From: Pseudomonadota bacterium
Lineage (GTDB): Bacteria; Pseudomonadota; Gammaproteobacteria; Steroidobacterales; Steroidobacteraceae
Direction of reading: 5' to 3'
Assembly (NCBI GenBank): GCA_021805275.1
Contig: JAJZFQ010000013.1
Coordinates: 1-19,288 of the forward strand
Length of the DNA: 19,288 nucleotides
The notes beneath the pieces are model-generated. The model was not told the origin of the DNA and made no database searches. It worked only from the letters and a program-made list of their open reading frames with translations. Shown in pieces: positions 13,204-19,288 of the stretch; the stretch's first letter is position 1, and every line of letters begins with the position of its first letter. The translations under genes and the position numbers were made by a program.

Positions 13204-14070
13204 TCAGAACCGCCCGCTCTGGAAGTCCTGGAAGGCCTGCATCAGCTCCTCGCGGGTGTTCATGACGAACGGGCCGTACTTGGCCACCGGCTCGCGCAGC
13301 GGCTTGCCGGCCACGAGGATCAGCCGCGCCGGGGCGTGCGCCGTGCCCGAACCGGCGCGTGCCTCGATGCGCACCGCGCCGGTGTCGCTGAGGACCGCCA
13401 GGTCGTGACTGTCGACCTCAGTGGCAGTCTCGCCCGCACCGATGGCGACCGCGCCTTCGTAGACATAGACGAACGCCGCATGCCCGGCGGGCAGCGCATG
13501 GGTGAACTGCCCGCCCGGGACGAGCTCGATGTCGAGGTAAGTCGGCTCGGTCGCCGGTTGCGCGATCGGGCCGGTCACGCCCTCGACCGTTCCGGCGATC
13601 ACCTTCACGCGCGCCGCGGCCGTCTCGACTCTGGGGATTCGCTGCGGATCGAACTCCTGGTAGCGCGGGGCGGTCATCTTCTCGCGCGCCGGCAGGTTGA
13701 TCCACAGCTGAAAGCCGCGCATGCGTCCTTCCTGCTGCTCGGGCATCTCCGAGTGGATGATGCCGCGTCCGGCCGTCATCCACTGCACGCTGCCGGGAAC
13801 GAGCACCCCTTCGTGCCCGTGGTTGTCGCGGTGACGCATGCACCCATCGAGCATGTAGGTCACGGTCTCGAAGCCGCGGTGCGGATGATCCGGAAAACCG
13901 GCGATGTAGTCGCCGGGATTGTCGGTGCCGAACTCATCGAGCATCAGGAACGGATCGAGATCGGCCAGCTGCGGCTGGCCGATCACGCGCGTCAGTTTCA
14001 CGCCGGCGCCGTCCGAGGTGGGCATGCCGCGCACCAGGCGCTCAACGCTGCGGTTCGCAGGAGTATTCAT
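13204..14070 (-). CDS. Pirin-family bicupin protein
   Basis: 288 aa. The N-terminal cupin holds the four metal-ligand positions of pirins: H62 and H64 in FPDHPHRGFETVTYM, H106 and E108 in GRGIIHSEMPEQQEG. The second half (PTYLDIELVPGGQFTHALPA, then FVYVYEGAVAIG) is the C-terminal pirin domain, ending with GPFVMNTREELMQAFQDF, a hallmark of bacterial pirins. Some bacterial members (E. coli YhhW) show quercetin dioxygenase activity and others bind regulators; the role here is unproven. I prefer the ATG at 14070 because GGAG stands seven bases upstream (minus strand); a GTG two codons earlier (14076) is possible. It follows azoR by 39 bp and is probably co-transcribed with it. Confidence 0.95.
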   Translation of the reverse strand: MNTPANRSVERLVRGMPTSDGAGVKLTRVIGQPQLADLDPFLMLDEFGTDNPGDYIAGFPDHPHRGFETVTYMLDGCMRHRDNHGHEGVLVPGSVQWMTAGRGIIHSEMPEQQEGRMRGFQLWINLPAREKMTAPRYQEFDPQRIPRVETAAARVKVIAGTVEGVTGPIAQPATEPTYLDIELVPGGQFTHALPAGHAAFVYVYEGAVAIGAGETATEVDSHDLAVLSDTGAVRIEARAGSGTAHAPARLILVAGKPLREPVAKYGPFVMNTREELMQAFQDFQSGRF

Positions 14071-14109
14071 CGGCACTCTCCGGTCGGGGTGAGATCGCTC
14101 GATCTGGGC

Positions 14110-14718
14110 TCAGGCGGCCAGTTGGGCCGCTTCGGCCGTGGCGGCCGTAATCGCGGCCTGACGCTGATCGGGGCTGATGTTAACGCCCTCGGCACGCACG
14201 AAGGTCACCTCCGTGATCCCGAGGAAGGCGAATACGCCGCGCAGGTAGCTTTCCTGGTGTTCGAGGGCGGCGGCCGGGGTTTGCGGGCCGTAGAACCCGC
14301 CGCGCGAGGAGGCAATGATCACCTTCTTGCCGCCGGCGAGCCCCTGCGGTCCGGTGTCGCCGTAACGGAAGGTTTTGCCGGCCACGCACACCCGATCGAT
14401 CCACGCCTTGAGCTGCGAGGACACGGTGAAGTTGTACATCGGCGCGCCGACGACGATGATATCGGCAGCGAGGAAGGTCTCGAGCGCTTCGCGGCCGCGC
14501 TGCAGATCCAGCGCCAGCGCGGCCGACTCCGGGGTGGCCCCCTGCGCGGCGGCGAGGTGTGCGCCGGACAGGTGTGCGAGCGGCTCGGCACCGAGGTCCA
14601 GGTAGCGGATCTCGAGCGCCGGGTGCACGGCCTGCAGGCGCGCGACGATGGCGGCGGTCAATTGGCGGCTGACGGAGTTCTGGCCGAGAATGCTGGTGTC
14701 GATGTGCAGGAGTTTCAT
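14110..14718 (-). CDS. azoR: FMN-dependent NADH:quinone/azo oxidoreductase
   Basis: 202 aa, the standard length for AzoR. Flavodoxin-like fold: [20 protein letters not shown] (phosphate/FMN-binding loop after the first strand), [20 protein letters not shown] (95-102 loop of the family), [20 protein letters not shown], and [14 protein letters not shown]. These are the FMN contacts expected in the AzoR family. AzoR reduces quinones and azo compounds by two electrons using NADH and protects against thiol-reactive quinones. It is the first gene of a probable azoR-pirin unit and diverges from an HxlR regulator gene. The ATG at 14718 is preceded by GAGG seven bases upstream. Confidence in the family is high; actual substrates are not known. 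Confidence 0.95.
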   Translation of the reverse strand: MKLLHIDTSILGQNSVSRQLTAAIVARLQAVHPALEIRYLDLGAEPLAHLSGAHLAAAQGATPESAALALDLQRGREALETFLAADIIVVGAPMYNFTVSSQLKAWIDRVCVAGKTFRYGDTGPQGLAGGKKVIIASSRGGFYGPQTPAAALEHQESYLRGVFAFLGITEVTFVRAEGVNISPDQRQAAITAATAEAAQLAA

Positions 14719-14799
14719 GGGTGGCCTCGGTATAGTATAAAATCAGTACCAAGGCTAAGTATGTAAGTCCGCGCGGCACGAACACAAGAAGGCACAGTC
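14719..14799. promoter_or_regulatory. Divergent azoR / hxlR control region with AGTA repeats
   Basis: 81 bp between two starts, with an AT-rich core unlike its surroundings. AGTA (TACT on the minus strand) occurs three times, at 14734, 14745 and 14758, and GGTA (14729-14732) pairs with TACC (14747-14750). On the minus strand TATACT (14739-14734) could be the azoR -10 box, with ATACTT 17 bp upstream as a poor -35. On the plus strand TATAAA (14736-14741) overlaps it. HxlR-type repressors such as YodB bind TACT/AGTA-type dyads, so this is a likely shared operator. Confidence 0.5.
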
Positions 14800-15297
14800 A
14801 TGCGACAGAGTGAAACCGGCGTAACCCAGGAGGGCGCGCAGCGCACGGACGGCTGTCCTCAAAGTACCGAGTGCCCGAAGATCAGCCAGGTGCTGGCCCG
14901 CGTCGGGGAGAAGTGGAGCGTGCTGATCATCATCATGCTCGCCGACGGCCCGCGCCGGTTCTCGGATCTGAAGCGCGCGATCGGGGGCATCTCCCAGCGC
15001 ATGCTCACGCTGTGCCTGCGGGGCCTGGAGCGCGACGGACTGGTCAAACGCACCGTTTTCCCCGTCGTGCCGCCGCGCGTCGAGTACGAACTGACCGCCC
15101 TCGGGCAGTCCCTGCGTCAGCCGGTGACCCAGCTGGCGCATTGGGCGCGCAGTCATTTGGCCGAGCTCGATGCGGCCCGCGCCGAGTTCGATCGCCGCGA
15201 GGCCCTCGCGCAGCTCGAGCGCAGCGAGACGCGCGAGTGGGGCGCCGCGCCGCGCCCGGTCGGTCTGCCCGCCGGGGCGAGCACGCCGCGCCGCTGA
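14800..15297 (+). CDS. HxlR-family (DUF24) winged-helix regulator, probable redox sensor
   Basis: 165 aa. The HxlR domain is at about 24-118: CPKISQVLARVGEKWSVLII, then DGPRRFSDLKRAIGGISQRM, LRGLERDGLVKRTVFPVVPP and RVEYELTALGQSL, all hallmark stretches. Two cysteines sit just before the domain, C19 and C25; C25 occupies the place of the conserved N-terminal Cys of the quinone/diamide sensor YodB (Cys6 in Bacillus subtilis). A tail of about 45 residues after the domain is extra compared with most members. The gene diverges from azoR, as expected for a regulator of azoreductase; in B. subtilis YodB controls azoR1. AAGAAGG stands seven bases upstream of the ATG at 14800. It converges on hisIE with a 10-bp gap. 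Regulation of azoR is inference. Confidence 0.92.
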   Translation: MRQSETGVTQEGAQRTDGCPQSTECPKISQVLARVGEKWSVLIIIMLADGPRRFSDLKRAIGGISQRMLTLCLRGLERDGLVKRTVFPVVPPRVEYELTALGQSLRQPVTQLAHWARSHLAELDAARAEFDRREALAQLERSETREWGAAPRPVGLPAGASTPRR

Positions 15298-15307
15298 CGC
15301 GGCCCGC

Positions 15308-15952
15308 TCAGCCGCGGCTCGCGTGGCGGGCGCGCAGTTCCGCCACCACGCGCTCGAGTGACAGACCGCGGCTGAGCAGCAGCAGCGTCAGGTGATAGAG
15401 GAGGTCGGCGGACTCCGCGAGCAGTTTCTCCTCACCTTCGGCCACCGCGGCGAGCGCCACTTCGAGGCCCTCCTCACCGACTTTCTGCGCCATGCGGGTG
15501 GTGCCCCGCTCGTACAACTTCGCGGTGTAGCTGCCTTCGGGTCGCGCGGCGATGCGCTCGGCAATCACGTCCTCGAGCTCGTGGAGGAAGGCAAGGGGCG
15601 CCTCGGTCGTGCCAAAGCAGCCGCTCGTGCCGAGATGACAGACCGGCCCGAGCGGGCGAGTGCGGATCAGCAGCGCATCGCGGTCGCAGTCGGTGCGCGC
15701 GTCGAGGAATTCCAACGTGTGACCGGAGGTTTCCCCCTTCTCCCACAGACACGCGCGGCTGCGGCTGTAGAACACCACGCGGCCGCGGCGGAAGGTCTCC
15801 TGCAGCGCCTCGCGGTTCATGTAGCCGAGCATGCGGACGCCGCCGGCCGCATCGGTGATGATCGCCGGCAGCAGGCCGTCCTGTTTGTCGAAATCGAGCT
15901 GCTCGATGTCCGCCGGGCTCAGGGGCGCGCCGGGAGCCGATGCGCTGTTCAT
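15308..15952 (-). CDS. hisIE: Bifunctional phosphoribosyl-AMP cyclohydrolase / phosphoribosyl-ATP pyrophosphatase
   Basis: 214 aa, the usual size for the HisIE fusion (steps 2 and 3 of histidine synthesis). The HisI part (about 15-118) shows [38 protein letters not shown] and CHLGTSGCF; the zinc-site cysteines are C89, C105 and C112. The HisE part (about 122-210) shows [21 protein letters not shown]160-E161-E164 and [17 protein letters not shown], the acidic metal-binding helices of the MazG-like fold. The start at 15952 overlaps the hisF stop as ATGA, so translation is coupled. It is the last gene of the operon; the next gene on the other strand is convergent. No terminator with a T run was seen. 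Confidence 0.97.
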   Translation of the reverse strand: MNSASAPGAPLSPADIEQLDFDKQDGLLPAIITDAAGGVRMLGYMNREALQETFRRGRVVFYSRSRACLWEKGETSGHTLEFLDARTDCDRDALLIRTRPLGPVCHLGTSGCFGTTEAPLAFLHELEDVIAERIAARPEGSYTAKLYERGTTRMAQKVGEEGLEVALAAVAEGEEKLLAESADLLYHLTLLLLSRGLSLERVVAELRARHASRG

Positions 15953-16716
15953 GGCCTAACCTCGATGCCGGCGCTGCGCAGGGCCTGCTTCAGTGCCCCG
16001 ATCGCGATGACGCCGTCGTGGAAGACGCTGGCGGCGAGCGCAGCATCGACGCCCGCATCGCGAAATGCAGCGGAAAAATGCTCGATCGCACCGGCTCCGC
16101 CGGAGGCCACGAGCGGCACGCGGCACACCGCGCGCACCGCCTGCAGCTGCTCGATGTCATAGCCTTGCCGCACCCCATCGCTGCCCATGCAGTTGAGCAC
16201 GATTTCCCCGGCGCCGCGCTCCTGGACTTCCCGCACCCACTCGAGCACGTCGCGGCCGGACTCGCGCGTGCGGCCGGGGTCGCCGGTAAATTGAAAGGCG
16301 CGGTGGCCGGCCGCGGTCCGTTCGCTGTCGATGCCGACCACCACGCACTGCGCGCCGAAGCGACGGCTGAGCGCGTCGATCAGGTCCGGGTCCGACAGCG
16401 CCGGGGAGTTGATCGAGATCTTCTCCGCGCCGGCGTTGAGGACCGCCTCGGCATCGGCCACCGAGCGGATGCCCCCGGCGACGCAGAAGGGGATGTCGAG
16501 CACGCGCGCGATGCGCTGCACCCAGCTGCGATCGACCGAGCGGCCCTGCGGACTCGCGGTGATGTCATAGAACACCAGTTCGTCGGCGCCCTCGTCGCGA
16601 TAGCGTTGGGCCAACGTCATGATGTCCCCGACCACGCGGTGGTCGCGGAAGCGCACGCCCTTGACGACCTGGCCGTCGCGGACGTCTAGGCAGGGGATGA
16701 TGCGTCGGGTAAGAAT
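15949..16716 (-). CDS. hisF: Imidazole glycerol phosphate synthase subunit HisF, ATT start
   Basis: 255 aa when started at the ATT codon 16716-16714. This cyclase subunit converts PRFAR plus ammonia to imidazole glycerol phosphate and AICAR. The visible (beta/alpha)8 motifs are [17 protein letters not shown] (5-20), [34 protein letters not shown] and [11 protein letters not shown]. With this start the catalytic aspartates fall at D11 and D130, exactly as numbered in the family, and ATT sits where other HisF proteins have their Met ([12 protein letters not shown] in E. coli). AGGAG (16729-16725) lies eight bases upstream. No ATG, GTG or TTG occurs in this frame near that point; the next in-frame start (GTG 16656) would delete strand 1 and D11. 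The gene overlaps the hisA end by 31 nt and hisIE by 4 nt. Confidence 0.93.
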   Translation of the reverse strand: MLTRRIIPCLDVRDGQVVKGVRFRDHRVVGDIMTLAQRYRDEGADELVFYDITASPQGRSVDRSWVQRIARVLDIPFCVAGGIRSVADAEAVLNAGAEKISINSPALSDPDLIDALSRRFGAQCVVVGIDSERTAAGHRAFQFTGDPGRTRESGRDVLEWVREVQERGAGEIVLNCMGSDGVRQGYDIEQLQAVRAVCRVPLVASGGAGAIEHFSAAFRDAGVDAALAASVFHDGVIAIGALKQALRSAGIEVRP

Positions 16717-17438
16717 GCGGACAACTCCTGCACAGGAATGCGCTGCTCGAGCAATGCCTTGCCACTCACCGCGGCGGCGGCGCCCGCGCGGGCGAGCTGA
16801 TGCAGATCACGGGCATCGCGCACCCCTCCGGAGGCCTGCCAGGCGATCTGCGGGAAGCGCGCTCGGGCGGTCGCGTACAGCTCGAGGTTCGGGCCGGCGA
16901 GCGCACCGTCGCGCTCGATGTCGGTGCACAGCACGTGGCGTACGGTGCCCGCCGGGTAGCGATCCAGCGCCTCCCAGAGCGTCACCGCCGCCGCCTCGCG
17001 CCAGCCTCGGGTCTGGACCATCGCCGCCCCGTGGGCATCGAGGCGCACATCGAGCGCGAGGCAGATCCGCTCGGCGCCGAAGCGCTCGAGCCACGCGCCG
17101 ACCTCCTGCGGGCGCTCGACCGCGGCGCTGCCGATGACCACGCGCCCGACCCCGGCCTCGAGCAGCGCCTCGATGCGCTGCGCCGAGCGGATGCCACCGC
17201 CGACTTGCAGGCGCGCGCCCGGCTCGGCGGCGAGGGCGCTGATCGTGGCGCGATTACCGAGCTCACCGTCGCGTGCCCCGTCGAGATCGACGACGTGCAC
17301 CCAACTTGCGCCGAACGCCCGGTAGCGCCCGAGCAGCTCGAGCGGCTCGACCGGATAGCGCGTTTCGGCATCGAAGTCGCCCTGATAGAGCCGCACGCAG
17401 TGGCCGGCACGCAGGTCGATGGCGGGAATCAGCAGCAT
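16686..17438 (-). CDS. hisA: ProFAR isomerase HisA
   Basis: 250 aa, a normal length. It catalyses the Amadori rearrangement of ProFAR to PRFAR (step 4). It starts [20 protein letters not shown] with catalytic D8; the second acid is D130 (ICLALDVR). Other family stretches are [34 protein letters not shown] (171-184) and [11 protein letters not shown]. The ATG at 17438 shares one base with the hisH TGA (TGATG), so re-initiation is likely. The 3' end is overlapped by hisF for 31 nt, and contains the hisF Shine-Dalgarno sequence. The frame stays open far upstream (to 18095) through hisH, but that part is shadow sequence. Confidence 0.97.
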   Translation of the reverse strand: MLLIPAIDLRAGHCVRLYQGDFDAETRYPVEPLELLGRYRAFGASWVHVVDLDGARDGELGNRATISALAAEPGARLQVGGGIRSAQRIEALLEAGVGRVVIGSAAVERPQEVGAWLERFGAERICLALDVRLDAHGAAMVQTRGWREAAAVTLWEALDRYPAGTVRHVLCTDIERDGALAGPNLELYATARARFPQIAWQASGGVRDARDLHQLARAGAAAAVSGKALLEQRIPVQELSAFLPDASSPA

Positions 17439-18034
17439 CAGGTCAGTCCCAGAAAATTCTCGAGCACGCGTGCACCGCTGGCTGCGGAGCGTTCCGGATG
17501 AAACTGCACGCCGCAGAAGTTGCCCTGACGGACCACCGCGGAGAAGTCCTCCCCGTAGTGCGTCTGGGCCCGCGTGAAGGCGCCGAGCGGCGCGGCGTAG
17601 CCGTGCACGAAATAAAAATACGCCTCGGTGTCGAGCCCCTTCAGCAGCGCATCGTCGGTGAGTCCCTGCAGACGGTTCCAGCCCATGTGCGGCACCGGCC
17701 GCGTCGTGCTCGGCTCGAGCCGGCGCACCGTGCCGGGCAGGATGCCGAGGCACTCGGTGTCCCCTTCGGCCGAGCGCTCGAAGAGCAGCTGCATGCCGAG
17801 GCAGATGCCGAGCACCGGTTGGGTGAGCTGGCGCAGCACTGGGGCGAGGCCCGCGGCGTGCAATCGCTGCATGGCATCGGCCGCCGAGCCGACACCGGGC
17901 AACACCACCCGGTCGGCCGCGACGATGGCGCGCGCCTCGGCGCTCACCCGGGCCGCGACACCGAGCCGCTCGAGCGCGTACTGCAGCGAGGCGAGATTCG
18001 CCCCGCCGCTGTCGATGATGAGCGTGCCGCTCAC
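17438..18034 (-). CDS. hisH: Imidazole glycerol phosphate synthase glutaminase subunit HisH
   Basis: 198 aa. Class I glutamine amidotransferase that supplies ammonia to HisF. Motifs: IIDSGGANLASLQYAL at the N-terminus, VVLPGVGS (43-50), the nucleophile C78 in LGICLGMQLLFERS, PHMGWN (115-120), and the rest of the triad H179 and E181 in GVQFHPERS. It starts at GTG 18034, whose GTGA overlaps the hisB stop by 4 bp, and ends one base into hisA. The GTG is in the position used by other HisH proteins, and no better ATG exists nearby. Confidence 0.97.
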   Translation of the reverse strand: MSGTLIIDSGGANLASLQYALERLGVAARVSAEARAIVAADRVVLPGVGSAADAMQRLHAAGLAPVLRQLTQPVLGICLGMQLLFERSAEGDTECLGILPGTVRRLEPSTTRPVPHMGWNRLQGLTDDALLKGLDTEAYFYFVHGYAAPLGAFTRAQTHYGEDFSAVVRQGNFCGVQFHPERSAASGARVLENFLGLT

Positions 18035-19104
18035 AGAGCGCCCTTGGTGCTCGGCAGCACCTCGCCGTCGCGGCGCAGCCCCTGGCGCAGCGCACGGCCC
18101 ACGGCCTTGAAGCAGCCTTCGATCATGTGGTGACTGTTCTCCCCGGTGACGCTCACGTGGATCGCGGCACCGAGCGCATCGGCGAGCGAACGGAAGAAGT
18201 GCGGCACCAGTTCGGTGGGCAGCTCACCGACGCGCTCGCGCTCGAAGCGGCCCTCGAAGCGGCACAGCGGACGACCGGAGAGGTCGATCGCCACCTGTGC
18301 GAGCGCCTCGTCCATCGGCAGGACGAACCCGTAGCGGGCGATTCCCGCCTTGGTGCCGAGCGCGCGGCGCAGCGCCTCGCCGAGGGCGAGCGCGCAGTCC
18401 TCCACCGTGTGATGTTCATCGATGTGCAGATCGCCGCGACAGGACAGCTCGAGTGCGAAGCCGCCGTGCGCGGCGAGTTGCTCGAGCATGTGATCGAAGA
18501 AGCCGAGGCCGGTGGCGATGCGGTGCGGTCCGGTGGCATCGAGGTCGACCCGCACCTCGATGTCCGTTTCGCGCGTACGGCGCGTGATCTGCGCGCGGCG
18601 GGCGGTCAGTTCAGCCACGACCGCCGGCCAGGTCTCGTGCGGCGCGCCCTCGCGGCGCACCCGCAGCCCGCGCACACCGAGGTTCGCGGCAAAGGCCAAA
18701 TCAGTGTCGCGATCGCCGATCACGGCACTCGCAGCGCGCTCGACGCTCCCCTCGCGCAGGTACGCCTCGAGCAGACCGGTGGCCGGCTTGCGGCAGTGGC
18801 ATCCGTCCTCGGGCCGATGCGGACAGATGAACACCGCCTCGAAGCGGATGTTCTGTGCGGCGAAGGTCTCGAGCACGAAGTCGTGTACGGTGTCGAACTT
18901 CGCTCGCGGGAAGGACGCCGTGCCGAGTCCATCCTGATTGCTCACCATCACCAGACGGTAGCCGCGGCGCTGCAGCGCCTCGAGTGCGGCGAACACGCCG
19001 GGCATGAAGCGCACCTTCTCCAGCGCATCGACCTGGTGATCGGGCGGCTCCTCGATCAGCGTGCCGTCGCGGTCGACGAACAGAGTGGGTACCGGGGCGC
19101 TCAT
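18031..19104 (-). CDS. hisB: Bifunctional histidinol-phosphatase / imidazoleglycerol-phosphate dehydratase
   Basis: 357 aa, matching the fused HisB of E. coli and Xanthomonads. The N-terminal HAD phosphatase (about 1-165) has D11 and D13 in FVDRDGTLIEEP, VMVSNQDGLGT (52-62), the zinc ligands C94, H96, C102 and C104 (CPHRPEDGCHC), and IGDRDTDLAFA (129-139). The dehydratase domain (about 174-357) has TRETDIEVRVDLDATG, FFDHML (202-207), HHTVED (231-236) and SHHMIEG (324-330), the manganese-binding histidine clusters. It carries out steps 6 and 8 of histidine synthesis. It overlaps hisC by 4 bp (ATGA) and hisH by 4 bp. Confidence 0.98.
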   Translation of the reverse strand: MSAPVPTLFVDRDGTLIEEPPDHQVDALEKVRFMPGVFAALEALQRRGYRLVMVSNQDGLGTASFPRAKFDTVHDFVLETFAAQNIRFEAVFICPHRPEDGCHCRKPATGLLEAYLREGSVERAASAVIGDRDTDLAFAANLGVRGLRVRREGAPHETWPAVVAELTARRAQITRRTRETDIEVRVDLDATGPHRIATGLGFFDHMLEQLAAHGGFALELSCRGDLHIDEHHTVEDCALALGEALRRALGTKAGIARYGFVLPMDEALAQVAIDLSGRPLCRFEGRFERERVGELPTELVPHFFRSLADALGAAIHVSVTGENSHHMIEGCFKAVGRALRQGLRRDGEVLPSTKGAL

Positions 19105-19288
19105 GACCAGGACTCCAGAAGTCGGCTGTTCTGCTCGGGCGTGCCGACGCTGATGCGCAGAGCGCGGCCGAGTCCGGGGTAGCCGCGCGCATCGCGCACC
19201 AGCAAGCCCGCCGCGGCGGCGCGCTCGAGTGCATCGCCGGCATCCTCGAATTCGGCGAGCATGAAGTTCGCATCACTCGGCCAGACGC
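19101..19288 (-). CDS. hisC: Histidinol-phosphate aminotransferase, C-terminal part
   Basis: The last 61 residues are visible and the rest lies beyond the right edge. They read VWPSDANFMLAEFEDAGDAL, then GLLVRDARGYPGLGRALRIS and VGTPEQNSRLLESWS. The S.ANF.L, LVRD and LRIS.GTPEQN blocks are the typical end of HisC, a PLP-dependent class I/II aminotransferase; the Arg of LRIS is the substrate carboxylate/phosphate-side arginine in this fold. It is step 7 of histidine synthesis, directly before hisB (ATGA overlap), giving the usual hisCBHAFI order; hisG and hisD would be expected further right. Confidence 0.95.
   Translation of the reverse strand, partial: VWPSDANFMLAEFEDAGDALERAAAAGLLVRDARGYPGLGRALRISVGTPEQNSRLLESWS

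Noticed and set aside
13336..14766. 476-codon open frame on the plus strand
   Set aside because: It is antisense to pirin and azoR, both clearly recognised; the His/Arg/Gly-rich protein has no family features.
15949..16656. hisF starting at GTG 16656
   Set aside because: This would delete the first beta strand and catalytic D11, and has no Shine-Dalgarno sequence, whereas the ATT at 16716 has both the conserved N-terminus and AGGAG.
18127..19182. 351-codon open frame on the plus strand
   Set aside because: It is antisense to hisB, with no start signal or domain.

Overview
The window reads as a high-GC gammaproteobacterial chromosome. The main support is the histidine operon: gene order hisC-hisB-hisH-hisA-hisF-hisIE, with HisB and HisIE both present as the bifunctional fusions typical of Enterobacteria and Xanthomonadales-like lineages. 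A large TonB-dependent receptor and several exported proteins show a Gram-negative envelope. I cannot name the genus from sequence alone.

Left part (1-3063) is accessory in character. A VapB-type antitoxin gene runs off the left edge on the minus strand, behind a recognisable promoter that carries an 11-bp inverted-repeat operator. Next comes a HipB-like/HipA-like pair, also on the minus strand and overlapping by 14 bp. The HipA-like kinase keeps its catalytic residues but has Gly where the autophosphorylated serine of E. coli HipA lies, and the HipB-like protein has a duplicated helical motif in its tail. A 26-bp imperfect direct repeat lies on each side of this pair. About 800 bp without a convincing gene follow.

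Middle part (3064-12236). A NarL-type response regulator and a HisKA_3 sensor kinase (minus strand, ATGA overlap) diverge from a TonB-dependent receptor. The receptor is followed on the plus strand by an exported protein with two retropepsin-like domains plus TPRs, by a small exported coiled-coil protein with two copies of an YG...M...E..Y repeat, and, after a 440-bp gene-free GC-rich leader, by a fusion of an aminoglycoside-phosphotransferase-like kinase and a P-loop kinase.

Right part (12233-19288). A LysR regulator and an azoR-pirin pair lie on the minus strand, with an HxlR-family regulator divergent from azoR; the layout resembles a quinone/electrophile stress module with a cysteine-based sensor. 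The window ends with six genes of the histidine operon on the minus strand (hisC cut by the right edge), packed with 1- to 31-nt overlaps. The most notable point there is hisF: the only start that gives a full-length enzyme is an ATT codon behind a good Shine-Dalgarno sequence, inside the end of hisA.

No tRNA, rRNA, CRISPR array or intact insertion sequence was recognised. All calls are by eye from sequence motifs; no database search was made.
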